Of a DNA stretch of 64,000 bases, positions 28,551 to 36,370 are shown in pieces. Location: NCBI RefSeq assembly GCF_902506415.1, contig NZ_LR733275.1, positions 124,001 to 188,000 of the forward strand. Reading direction: 5' to 3'. The translations under genes and the position numbers were made by a program. This DNA is from Massilia sp. 9I. GTDB taxonomy: Bacteria; Pseudomonadota; Gammaproteobacteria; Burkholderiales; Burkholderiaceae_D. Positions within the stretch are counted from its first letter, which is position 1, and every line of letters begins with the position of its first letter. The notes under the pieces are model-generated. The model was not told where the DNA came from, did no database searches, and saw only the letters and a list, made by a program, of their open reading frames with translations.

Positions 28551-29357
28551 TCACTGACAGTTATTTGGAACCGACAAAGCAAGCTCGGTGTCATTTTGTT
28601 TACTTAAGTAAACATCTAATGCTTTTAGACCGAGTTGGGTAATCGCCCATCCATGCACGCCATGTCCACGTTCATTCACACTATCGAACTGGCGAATACA
28701 GCCTAGTTGCGACAGATCATTCAGCGTGTCGTCTAGCCCTAAAGATTCAACACCACTAATTCTTCTTATTTCATCCCGCACGTTCGGTGCATGTTTAATT
28801 GTGCCGAGAACTTGTGCAAGGGTTACATTTAGGTTTATCTCACCGCTAGCTCGTTCCAGCTGGTGGATTTGCGAATTCTGCGTAGTGATTTGCGCACGTA
28901 ACTGTGCAAGTTCACGGTTCAATGCTGTGACTTGCCCGATGTGCTCGTCAATTATTGATTGAGTATCCTCGACAGTTTTCTTACATTTCAAACGCAAATC
29001 ACGGGATTGCTCCGGGCTCAACGGCACGTCGCTATCGAGCGAGACTTGTATATCCTTCAATGCCCTCTGCTTCTTCTTTGTCCAAAAAAATGCCAATCGC
29101 TCAGGATACGGATATACAAACACATATAGAAGACAGGTGGCGATTGGTCCCACAAGTCGGTGCAGCCAAAAGCTCCAAGCGTCAGGATACAGGACCGTGT
29201 CGATAATTTTAAATTTGGCTTCGGGCTCCAGACTGGACAGCAGAATTGTTATCAACCGGAAGTTCCACAAGCACCATGACAAAATGAATGAAACAGTTAA
29301 TGGGCTTGCAACCCGCTCGTATAACTGAGCCTTCATCGTTGTAATCAAGTCATCCAT
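28551..29357 (-). CDS. Membrane/coiled-coil protein of unknown function in a low-GC insert
   Basis: A 268-residue protein. The N-terminus (ITTMKAQLYERVASPLTVSF) leads into two membrane helices (~residues 20-42 and ~65-84), then a cytoplasmic part with a long coiled coil (residues ~110-170: ALNRELAQLRAQITTQNSQIHQ) and a C-terminal ~90 residues with a winged-helix-like pattern (IRRISGVESLGLDD, WAITQLGLKAL). No characterised family is recognised. Base composition is clearly lower in GC than the flanks. It is downstream of the 203-aa gene with 41 bp between. Confidence 0.75.
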   Translation of the reverse strand: MDDLITTMKAQLYERVASPLTVSFILSWCLWNFRLITILLSSLEPEAKFKIIDTVLYPDAWSFWLHRLVGPIATCLLYVFVYPYPERLAFFWTKKKQRALKDIQVSLDSDVPLSPEQSRDLRLKCKKTVEDTQSIIDEHIGQVTALNRELAQLRAQITTQNSQIHQLERASGEINLNVTLAQVLGTIKHAPNVRDEIRRISGVESLGLDDTLNDLSQLGCIRQFDSVNERGHGVHGWAITQLGLKALDVYLSKQNDTELALSVPNNCQ

Positions 29358-29398
29358 ACTCTACCTATTGTTTGAATACGCCTGAAGAAACAAAACAC

Positions 29399-30010
29399 TC
29401 ACTTATCACGCAGGTGTTTTGGACGCGGATCTTGAAATTCGATCTTTCCAGACTTGGAATTGAAGGCAACGGTGATTGGATTAATGCCAGGGCGTTTTGA
29501 TGGTTGGATGCCAGCCTCGTTCAGTACCGCATCACCATCCTCGTAACATCGCTTAACAAAATCCAAGAAAACTCCAGTTCTTTGAGAATAATCGATACTC
29601 CCATCATTCTTTGGCAACAAGAGTTTTATTTGACTGCCGTCGCGCATCTCAACATATATAGAAAATGCCATTGTATATGGATCATCTTCTTCAACCTTGC
29701 CTGCGGTACCGACAAGAACCGGCTCGATCCTAGGGATATCCATCGTCTTAGTTGTAAGTTCCGCCAATCTCGCCTTCAGGAGCTGATAGTGTTCTTTACC
29801 AATTTCTTTAAGAAATCCGTCGAAATAGGACTTTCCAATATAGACAAATGCTCCAGTTATCATCATCCACATAACTCCCGCCATAGGCCCTAGCGGTTGG
29901 CGTTCTTCTAGGTGGATAGTCAGATTTTCGCGCCGTAACGCATCTGAAAACTCTCGGAAAGCTTCTGTGGGATAGCCTGACTGATAAACAATCGCAAAGA
30001 TAGGTCGCAT
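29399..30010 (-). CDS. Unknown single-pass membrane protein in a low-GC insert (203 aa)
   Basis: ATG at 30010 follows TTGGAGTGAAA, five bases after GGAG, which favours it over the GTG at 30016. One hydrophobic segment is near residues 45-60 (GVMWMMITGAFVYIGKSYFDG). The rest looks like a soluble alpha/beta domain (TMAFSIYVEMRDGSQIKLLLP, FLDFVKRCYEDGDAVLNEAG). No family is recognised. Gene and flanks are AT-rich compared with the rest of the window, a sign of transfer. It is likely co-transcribed with the gene at 28551-29357. Confidence 0.75.
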   Translation of the reverse strand: MRPIFAIVYQSGYPTEAFREFSDALRRENLTIHLEERQPLGPMAGVMWMMITGAFVYIGKSYFDGFLKEIGKEHYQLLKARLAELTTKTMDIPRIEPVLVGTAGKVEEDDPYTMAFSIYVEMRDGSQIKLLLPKNDGSIDYSQRTGVFLDFVKRCYEDGDAVLNEAGIQPSKRPGINPITVAFNSKSGKIEFQDPRPKHLRDK

Positions 30011-30137
30011 TTTCACTCCAACTCATAACGTTTCTTTAAGTCTATCACTTAGCATACGTTACAACTAAAAATATCATGGTATTAGTTAAAAGATAAGCAC
30101 CTACGGAGGTCCATCTAGATTGTATGAACTATGCGCC

Positions 30138-30166
30138 AATAAAAAGGCCACCTGATGGCGGCCTTG
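30138..30166 (-). terminator. Rho-independent terminator after the M4 peptidase gene
   Basis: Read on the minus strand: AAGGCC-G-CC, loop ATCA, GG-T-GGCCTT followed by TTTATT. A nine-position stem with one mismatch and a T-run lies about 30 bp after the stop of the minus-strand M4 peptidase gene, as expected for an intrinsic terminator. Confidence 0.8.
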
Positions 30167-30193
30167 ATAGTTCAATGCGATTTATGATGAAAG

Positions 30194-31990
30194 TTATGGC
30201 GTCGCGATCGCGCCCGGCTCGTCCACATCCGGCCCGACGTTGATCGCGGCGTAGGCGCGCTGTACGGCGATGGATTCCTTGCTGTCCTTGCCGTACAGCT
30301 CCTCCGCCGCCTCGATCATCTTGGCGCGCGCGTTCGCATAGTTGGTGCTGGAGTTGAACTTGGTCGTGTTGGCATGGAACCAGATGCGGAAGGCCTTATC
30401 AAGGCCGATGCCGGTCATTGCCGTGGGCTGCTTGACCAGGTACTTGCTGAAGTAATCCCCGGCGCTGTCGGCCTTTGAACCGCGAGACAGGAAATAGAAC
30501 ATGCGGTTGTTCGGCCCGCTGCTGTAGTGCACGTCGAGGCGCCGTAGCGAGGTACTCCAGGCGTCCGGGCTGCTGCCGTCCTTGCTGGGGCGGTACATCC
30601 AGCGCAGCGGCGTGGCGTTCTTGCTGATCTCGGTGCCCAGCTGCCAGTCGTTGCCCTCTTCCGGGAACTTGTCGCCCTTGCCCCCGGCGCGCGCATAAGC
30701 CTCCACCACTTCGCCCGAGATGTCCGAGCTCGATTCGTTCAAACCTCCCGATTCGCCCGAGTAGATCAGGTCTGAGGTAGCGGCGGTGATGCCGTGGCCC
30801 ATTTCGTGGCCGACCACGTCGATCGCGCCCAGGCTGGTGAAATAGGTGCCGTCGCCGATGAACATGCAGCGGCAGGTGTCGCTGTAATAGGCGTTGTCGT
30901 AGCCGCGGTTGACGTGGGCGGCGATATAGGTGGCGGTGTCCTTGCCGTCCAGCGCCAGCCAGCCCAGCACGTTCTTATGCGCGTCGTAGGTGTTCATCAG
31001 GCCCCACATCGCGTTCACGGCGGCGGTCTGGCCATTCGCCCCTAGGGTGCTGGTGCCCTCGATGAACTGTTTGCCGTCGCCCCAGACATTGGTCGCATTG
31101 GTGTAGACCTTGCCGGCGCTGCTGCCGTTGTTGGCGTTGGTGACTGCCATCGCGCCGAAGGTGCCGCCCTTGCCGCGTTCCGGGTCCAGCATCTGGTAGC
31201 TGCCGTTCGCCAGCGTGGTGCTGACCGGGACTTCGCCGTTGTACTGGCTCTTGCCCACGCCGACCACAGTCTGCAGCACGTTCCACTGGTCGAGCACGGC
31301 GCCGTCGCGGGCACTGACGATGGTGTCGTAATAGACCGGCTGCTCGCCCAGGCGCATGCGGGTGCGCACCAGGTAGGCCAGCTCATAGCGCTCGACCACT
31401 TCCTGCACGTCGAGGGCGTTCAGTTCCGCCTCTTCCTTGGCGCCGGCGCCGACCACCCGCTGCATGCGCATCACCGGGTAGATCAGGAGTTCGGCCGTGG
31501 GCTTGACCACGTTGACCGCACTCTGCCCCAGGGTCGGGGCCAGCGAGGCCAGCGCCGCGGCGATCGCGGCCTTGCCGTTGATCTGCGGCTGCACGCTGAA
31601 GCTCGCGGTCAGCGCGCCCAGCCGGTTCGAGCTGCCGGCGCCAAGGTGCTGGCGGCGCTCCGAAGCCGATTCGGACAGCACCTTGGCCGACTTGTCGAGC
31701 ACCACGACGGAATCGGAGCCGAAGACCCGCAGGCCTTTCCAGGTGTGGGCGGCGCGCAGGATCTGGGTGCCATTGGCGCCCGGATGCTGGGACGTGATGC
31801 GGTAATGGTGGTCATTGTCCAGCCCCTTGGCCTGGCGCGCCGCCACCAGCTGCGCCAGCACCGAGGATTTCGCGCTGCGGCTCAGCGTCGTGGGCGGGCT
31901 CATCGTCGGCGCCGCGATGGAAGGCTGCGGCAGCGCCAGCAGCAAGGCGGCGCCGAGGAGCGCTGCCGGGAAAGTGGTGTGCGGGTTCAT
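30194..31990 (-). CDS. Secreted M4 (thermolysin-type) zinc metallopeptidase
   Basis: A 598-residue secreted protease. ATG at 31990 (MNPHTTF) gives a signal peptide ending near SIAAP. An N-terminal FTP/PepSY propeptide (residues ~40-220) precedes the catalytic domain. The zinc site is VVGHEMGHGITAATSD (HEMGH) with the third ligand Glu in GGLNESSSDI. The catalytic His of the second lobe is in the segment DVHYSSGPNNRMFYFLS. Family members digest extracellular protein. A strong terminator follows it. Confidence 0.92.
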   Translation of the reverse strand: MNPHTTFPAALLGAALLLALPQPSIAAPTMSPPTTLSRSAKSSVLAQLVAARQAKGLDNDHHYRITSQHPGANGTQILRAAHTWKGLRVFGSDSVVVLDKSAKVLSESASERRQHLGAGSSNRLGALTASFSVQPQINGKAAIAAALASLAPTLGQSAVNVVKPTAELLIYPVMRMQRVVGAGAKEEAELNALDVQEVVERYELAYLVRTRMRLGEQPVYYDTIVSARDGAVLDQWNVLQTVVGVGKSQYNGEVPVSTTLANGSYQMLDPERGKGGTFGAMAVTNANNGSSAGKVYTNATNVWGDGKQFIEGTSTLGANGQTAAVNAMWGLMNTYDAHKNVLGWLALDGKDTATYIAAHVNRGYDNAYYSDTCRCMFIGDGTYFTSLGAIDVVGHEMGHGITAATSDLIYSGESGGLNESSSDISGEVVEAYARAGGKGDKFPEEGNDWQLGTEISKNATPLRWMYRPSKDGSSPDAWSTSLRRLDVHYSSGPNNRMFYFLSRGSKADSAGDYFSKYLVKQPTAMTGIGLDKAFRIWFHANTTKFNSSTNYANARAKMIEAAEELYGKDSKESIAVQRAYAAINVGPDVDEPGAIATP

Positions 31991-32111
31991 CTCGTCTCCG
32001 TCCGTGGGGACGCGGCCCAGGAAGGGACCACGCATCGGACAGTTTGGACGAGCTCAGCAGAAAGGATTTGCTGGAGCGCAAGATTTTGCGCTCCAGCGGG
32101 ACTGCGGGGAC

Positions 32112-32750
32112 TTAACGGTAGTAGCGCTTGCCGTAACGATCATCTTCATAACGATCATCGTCACGGTCGCGGTTCTTGAGCAGATACCAGGCGGCGCCGA
32201 CCACCGCGGTGGTGATCAGTGCTTTCTTGGCCAGCCCGGCCGGGTTGTGCTTGATCTCGGCCTTGATGCCCATTTCGCCCAGCACGTTCGGGACGCGGCC
32301 GTGCGCCAGGTCGTCGGCCACGCCTTCGACCACGTTGACGCGGTCGGCCAGCAGCAGAAGCAGCCAGTGGCGCAGGTCGTTCTCGGTGGACTTGAAGGCC
32401 AGGCGCCGGATCATGCCCGACAGGCCCGAAGGCGGCTGTACGGTGCCGAAGATCTGGGTGATGCCCGGGCGTTCCGGCGAGACCAGCACTTCCACCCGTT
32501 CGGGCTGCTGCGGCAGCTCGCCTTCGGGCTGGTGGATGAAGCGCGGCGGCGTTCGCTCCATCGGCACCGCGGGACGGTCCTTGCGGTCGAGGTCGGCGCC
32601 CCAGCCGTTGATGTGCTGCAGTTCCTGGCGCGAGGGACGGCGCGGCGCGAGCTGGCCCTGGCTCGGGTGCTGCTGCAGGTGGCCGTGGTCGTGGTCGTGG
32701 CCGTGCGCGTGGTGATGATCGTGTTGCTGGATATCGCTGCGTGGTTCCAT
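32112..32750 (-). CDS. His-rich N-terminus protein of unknown function (212 aa)
   Basis: The first 30 residues are a run of His and Asp (HDHHHAHGHDHDHGH, residues ~10-24), a likely metal-binding tract. The middle (LVSPERPGITQIFGTVQPP) and the C-terminal part include a helix-rich region ending in one membrane-like segment (GLAKKALITTAVVGAAWYLL) and a charged tail (RDRDDDRYEDDRYGKRYYR). No family is recognised. It lies 9 bp after the zinc-dependent alcohol dehydrogenase gene, same strand, so is probably in its operon. The His tract could be for zinc or nickel; this is inference. Confidence 0.8.
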   Translation of the reverse strand: MEPRSDIQQHDHHHAHGHDHDHGHLQQHPSQGQLAPRRPSRQELQHINGWGADLDRKDRPAVPMERTPPRFIHQPEGELPQQPERVEVLVSPERPGITQIFGTVQPPSGLSGMIRRLAFKSTENDLRHWLLLLLADRVNVVEGVADDLAHGRVPNVLGEMGIKAEIKHNPAGLAKKALITTAVVGAAWYLLKNRDRDDDRYEDDRYGKRYYR

Positions 32751-32759
32751 GTTCGCTCC

Positions 32760-33944
32760 TTAATGCAGTGCGCTGGCCGCGACCGCTTTCACCTGGTTCG
32801 CGTTCGGCGGGATCAGGATGGTCTTGATGCAATTATCGAGCTTGCCCGAGAAGATGTGATAGGCGTCCGACACCTCTTCCAGCGGCACCCGGTGGGTGAT
32901 GATCTCCTTCGGATTCAGGCGTCCCGCGCGGATGTGCTCGATCAGGCGCGGCAGGTGGCGCTTGACGCTGGCCTGGTTCATGCGCAGGGTCAGGCCCTTG
33001 TTCAGGGCATTGCCGATCGGGACCGCATTGAAGGTCGGGCCGTAGACGCCGACGATCGACACATTGCCGCCCTTGCGCACCGAGTTGATGCACCAGTGCA
33101 GCACGGTGGCGGCGCCCGCCTGCATCATCGTCCAGCGGCCGGTGATGGTCTGCATGGCGCTACCCGAGGCTTCGCAGCCGACGCAGTCGATGCAGACGTC
33201 GGCGCCCAGCCAGTCGGTCATCTTCTTGATGTGCAGGGCCATGTCCGGCACTTCCTTGAAATTGATCACCTCGCACTGGGCATAGCGCTTGACGAACTCG
33301 AGGCGGTATTCGATGTGGTCGACGACGATCACGCGCCCTGCCCCCATCAGCCAGGCCGACTTGGCGGCGAAAATGCCGACCGGGCCGGCGCCGAACACCA
33401 CCACCGTGTCGCCTTCCTTGATGTCGCCCATCTCCGCGGCCTGGTAGCCGGTTGGCACCGCGTCGGTGAGCAGCACGGCGTCGTCGTCGTGGATGTCGTC
33501 GGGGATCACCATCGGGCCGACGTCGGCCATCGGCACGCGCACCAGCTCGGCCTGGCCGCCATCGTAGCCGCCCGCCGTGTGCGAGTAGCCGTAGATGCCG
33601 CCCACTGCGGTCGCCTGCGGATTCGTGTTGTGGCAATTGCCGTACAGTTCGCGGTCGCAGAAGAAGCAGGATCCGCAGAACAGGTTGAACGGCACCAGGA
33701 CCTTCTGGCCGACCTTTAGGTTCTGGACACCGGAGCCGACATCCTCCACCACGCCGATGAACTCGTGGCCGAAGGTGTGGCCGACACGGGTGTCGGGGAC
33801 CAGGCCATGGTACAGGTGCAGGTCCGAGCCGCAGATGCAGGACCGGGTGACGCGCACGATGGCGTCGCCCGGGTGCTCGATGACGGGGTCGGGCTTGTGA
33901 TCGGCGCGGACGCGGTAGGGCCCGCGGTAGTTCATTGCCAGCAT
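32760..33944 (-). CDS. Zinc-dependent alcohol dehydrogenase, formaldehyde-dehydrogenase-like
   Basis: A 394-residue medium-chain zinc dehydrogenase. The zinc and substrate motif is GHEFIGVVEDVGSGV, the first Cys ligand is in CICGSDLHLYHG, the structural zinc Cys cluster is in FCGSCFFCDRELYGNCHN, and the Rossmann motif is GDTVVVFGAGPVG. It resembles the glutathione-independent formaldehyde dehydrogenase-like group. ATG at 33944 has a strong GAGGAGGAG ribosome site. The downstream His-rich protein is probably co-transcribed. Confidence 0.9.
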   Translation of the reverse strand: MLAMNYRGPYRVRADHKPDPVIEHPGDAIVRVTRSCICGSDLHLYHGLVPDTRVGHTFGHEFIGVVEDVGSGVQNLKVGQKVLVPFNLFCGSCFFCDRELYGNCHNTNPQATAVGGIYGYSHTAGGYDGGQAELVRVPMADVGPMVIPDDIHDDDAVLLTDAVPTGYQAAEMGDIKEGDTVVVFGAGPVGIFAAKSAWLMGAGRVIVVDHIEYRLEFVKRYAQCEVINFKEVPDMALHIKKMTDWLGADVCIDCVGCEASGSAMQTITGRWTMMQAGAATVLHWCINSVRKGGNVSIVGVYGPTFNAVPIGNALNKGLTLRMNQASVKRHLPRLIEHIRAGRLNPKEIITHRVPLEEVSDAYHIFSGKLDNCIKTILIPPNANQVKAVAASALH

Positions 33945-34125
33945 AACTCCTCCTCGATAAAGTTAACGACAGTGCAGGCTGCCCGCCACGTGGCGAGCAG
34001 AAGCGTGGAGTGACGTTATGCTAATTTTTTCGGGATGGCGATACGCGCACGGAAACGAACGGGGCAATTTTGCCGGGTTTGCCCCGCCCATGAGGATCAA
34101 CGGGAAGTTCTCCTACAAGAGGACC

Positions 34126-35004
34126 TTACAGCTGGCGCGCCTCGAAGGTATTGCACTGCTCCACGCTGCCGGTCTCGAGGCCGCGGGTAAACCAGCGCAC
34201 GCGCTGCGCCGAGCTGCCGTGGGTAAATGAATCCGGCACCACCGTGCCCTGCGACTGGCGCTGCAGGGCGTCATCACCGATCGCGGTGGCGGCGGCCAGC
34301 GCGGTCTCGACGTCGCCCTTCTCGAGGATCTGCTCGCGCTGGTTTGTGCGGTTGGCCCAGAGGCCGGCGAAGCAGTCGGCCTGCAGCTCGAGCCGCACCG
34401 ACAGCGCGTTGCCTTCGCGCTCGCCGGCGCGCTGCTGGGCGTTGTGGACCTGGTCCGAAATGCCCAGCAGGTTCTGCACGTGGTGGCCCACCTCGTGCGC
34501 AATCACGTAGGCCTGGGCGAATTCGCCCGCCACCTTGAAGCGCTGCTCCATCAGGCGGAAGAAATCCAGGTCGATGTAGACCCGGCGGTCGGCCGGGCAA
34601 TAGAACGGGCCGGTAGCGCTGCGCCCGGTGCCGCAGGCGGTCTGGGTCGCCCCTTCGAACAGGGTCAGGACGGTGGGCTGGTATTGCGCGCCCTGGGCGC
34701 TGAAGACCTGGGTCCAGACGTCCTCGGTATAGGCCAGCGTGGTCTTGACGAACTGTGTTTCGCGGTCGTTCGCGGGGGTCTGGCGCGGGGCTTGTTGCCC
34801 TTGCGGTCCCTGCTGGACCGCCACCGGTCCGCCACCGCCGCCGAGGATCACGCTCGGATCGATGCCGAAAAACACGCTGCCGATCAGCGCGATGACGAGT
34901 GTGCCGATGCCCACGGTCTTGCCGCCGATGCCAAAGCCGCCACCACCGCCCATGCCGCGGCGGTCGTCCACATTGTCACTCTGTCGGTCACCTTCCCATT
35001 TCAT
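34126..35004 (-). CDS. YpfJ-type neutral zinc metallopeptidase, membrane-anchored
   Basis: A 292-residue protein of the YpfJ/KPN_02809 family. A Gly-rich N-terminus (GGGGGFGIGG) precedes one membrane helix (VGIGTLVIALIGSVFFGI), and the predicted periplasmic domain carries the zinc motif AHEVGHHVQNL (HExxH). Substrate is unknown. It is followed at 35031-35219 upstream on the same strand by a small hydrophilic protein gene, 26 bp apart. Confidence 0.88.
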   Translation of the reverse strand: MKWEGDRQSDNVDDRRGMGGGGGFGIGGKTVGIGTLVIALIGSVFFGIDPSVILGGGGGPVAVQQGPQGQQAPRQTPANDRETQFVKTTLAYTEDVWTQVFSAQGAQYQPTVLTLFEGATQTACGTGRSATGPFYCPADRRVYIDLDFFRLMEQRFKVAGEFAQAYVIAHEVGHHVQNLLGISDQVHNAQQRAGEREGNALSVRLELQADCFAGLWANRTNQREQILEKGDVETALAAATAIGDDALQRQSQGTVVPDSFTHGSSAQRVRWFTRGLETGSVEQCNTFEARQL

Positions 35005-35030
35005 GTGCGTCTCCTCGTTTTGCGGTCCGG

Positions 35031-35219
35031 TCAGCGGCTCGGGTGCCGCTTCAGGTTGCTGGTGTCGGCGCGCTCGCGCGCATCCTTCAGCCGGAATTCC
35101 TCTTCGAGCGGCGCCAGCCCGGCGCGCGCGTCGTCGTGCAATGCGCGCTCGCGGCGCTCGCGTTCCACTTCGCGTTCGACCCGGCCTGCCGGTCTTTCGA
35201 TCTCTTCCCTGTTCGCCAT
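35031..35219 (-). CDS. Small Arg/Glu-rich helical protein (62 aa)
   Basis: ATG at 35219 follows GGAGACGGGAAC. The 62-residue product is strongly charged and helical (RPAGRVEREVERERRERALH). No family is recognised. It is just upstream of the YpfJ-type peptidase gene and may be in its operon. Confidence 0.6.
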   Translation of the reverse strand: MANREEIERPAGRVEREVERERRERALHDDARAGLAPLEEEFRLKDARERADTSNLKRHPSR

Positions 35220-35379
35220 GTTCCCGTCTCCAATGCCCCAGTAGAAGCGAGTATGGGCGGCGGCCTGGGTTCGGACTGTTCGCGTATTCACATTGCAGAG
35301 GAAATTTCCACCAATCAAGCCAGCGTTCGTGTTAGCTGGCGCACAGCGTTTTAGGCCGTCCCATGCGACGCTTCAAGGC

Positions 35380-36315
35380 ATGACAAGCCCCCACGCCAAT
35401 GCCCTGCTCGCCGTCGGCCGCTACCTGCGCGCGCACGACTACCGTTTCATCACGGTCACCCCGTCCACCCACCGACGCATCAACCGCCGTCCGGGCAACG
35501 AGCGTGCTGCCGACCTGCGCGGGATCTTCGGCTGGAGCCGGCCGTTCGCGCCCGCTGACATCGACGCCGAGCTGCTGGGCCTGATGCGCGAAGCGGGCAT
35601 CGTGGAACAGGACGGCGCCCTGCTGCGCTCGACCCTGCGTGCTTCGACCCTGGGCGAGATGCTGGTGTTCCACTCGGCCTACCCAACCGAGGAGGACGAC
35701 GCGGTGTTCTTCGGTCCCGATACCTACCGTTTTGTGGGCACCATGGAACGCGCCTTCCCCTGGCTGGCGGCGGGACCGACGCGGGCGGTCGACATCGGCT
35801 GCGGCGGCGGCGCCGGCGCGCTCGCGATCGCGCGCGCGTTCCCGCATGCGGAAGTGATCGGGGCCGACATCAATACCCGCGCCCTGGCGCTCACCGTGGT
35901 GAACACGCGCCTTGCCGGCCTGGACAACCTGCAGGCTTGCCGCAGCGACCTGTTCGACGGCCTGGAGGGGGATTTCGACCTGGTGGTCTCGAACCCGCCC
36001 TATGTGCTGGACCCCAGCGAGCTGGCCTATCGCCACGGCGGCGACATGCGCGGCGCCGAGCTGTCGGTGCGGATCGTCAAGGAAAGCCTGGGCCGGCTGC
36101 GCCGAGGCGGCCACCTGATGCTGTACACGGGAGTGGCGATCGCGGGCCCGGTCGACGACTTCCTGGAAGCCGTCCGCCCGGACCTGGAGACGCAGTGCGA
36201 CCACTGGAGCTACGAGGAGCTGGATCCGGACATCTTCGGCGGCCAGCTGGGAGAACCGGGTTACGAGGAGGTGGAACGGATCGCGGCGGTGTGGCTGCAC
36301 GCGATCAAGCGCTGA
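35380..36315 (+). CDS. Class I SAM methyltransferase with NPPY motif (PrmC/HemK-like)
   Basis: A 311-residue methyltransferase. The SAM-binding loop is AVDIGCGGGAGALAI, the acidic motif is EVIGADINTRALAL, and the NPPY motif VVSNPPYVLDPSE marks amino-group (glutamine or adenine) methylation. An N-terminal ~130 residue domain (LLAVGRYLRAHDYRF onward) is unlike PrmC's helical domain, so the target is unclear. ATG at 35380 was chosen; the frame is open further upstream over a weak sequence. Confidence 0.82.
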   Translation: MTSPHANALLAVGRYLRAHDYRFITVTPSTHRRINRRPGNERAADLRGIFGWSRPFAPADIDAELLGLMREAGIVEQDGALLRSTLRASTLGEMLVFHSAYPTEEDDAVFFGPDTYRFVGTMERAFPWLAAGPTRAVDIGCGGGAGALAIARAFPHAEVIGADINTRALALTVVNTRLAGLDNLQACRSDLFDGLEGDFDLVVSNPPYVLDPSELAYRHGGDMRGAELSVRIVKESLGRLRRGGHLMLYTGVAIAGPVDDFLEAVRPDLETQCDHWSYEELDPDIFGGQLGEPGYEEVERIAAVWLHAIKR

Positions 36316-36324
36316 TGAAGCCAG

Positions 36325-36352
36325 CGCATGAATACCGGCCGGTATTCATGCG
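36325..36352. terminator. Perfect 28-bp palindrome between convergent genes (probable two-way terminator)
   Basis: CGCATGAATACCGG followed directly by CCGGTATTCATGCG, a perfect palindrome with no unpaired loop. It sits between the convergent methyltransferase (ends 36315) and GH30 (ends 36371) genes. There is no long T-run on either side. A two-way terminator is the simplest reading; a binding site for a dimeric protein is possible. Confidence 0.6.
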
Positions 36353-36370
36353 TGCTCAACATTAATTGAT

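Noticed and set aside
33945-34125. Possible small plus-strand gene in the gap before the YpfJ-type gene
   Set aside because: The only frame (about 70 codons from 34018) runs antisense into the peptidase gene and has no ribosome site.
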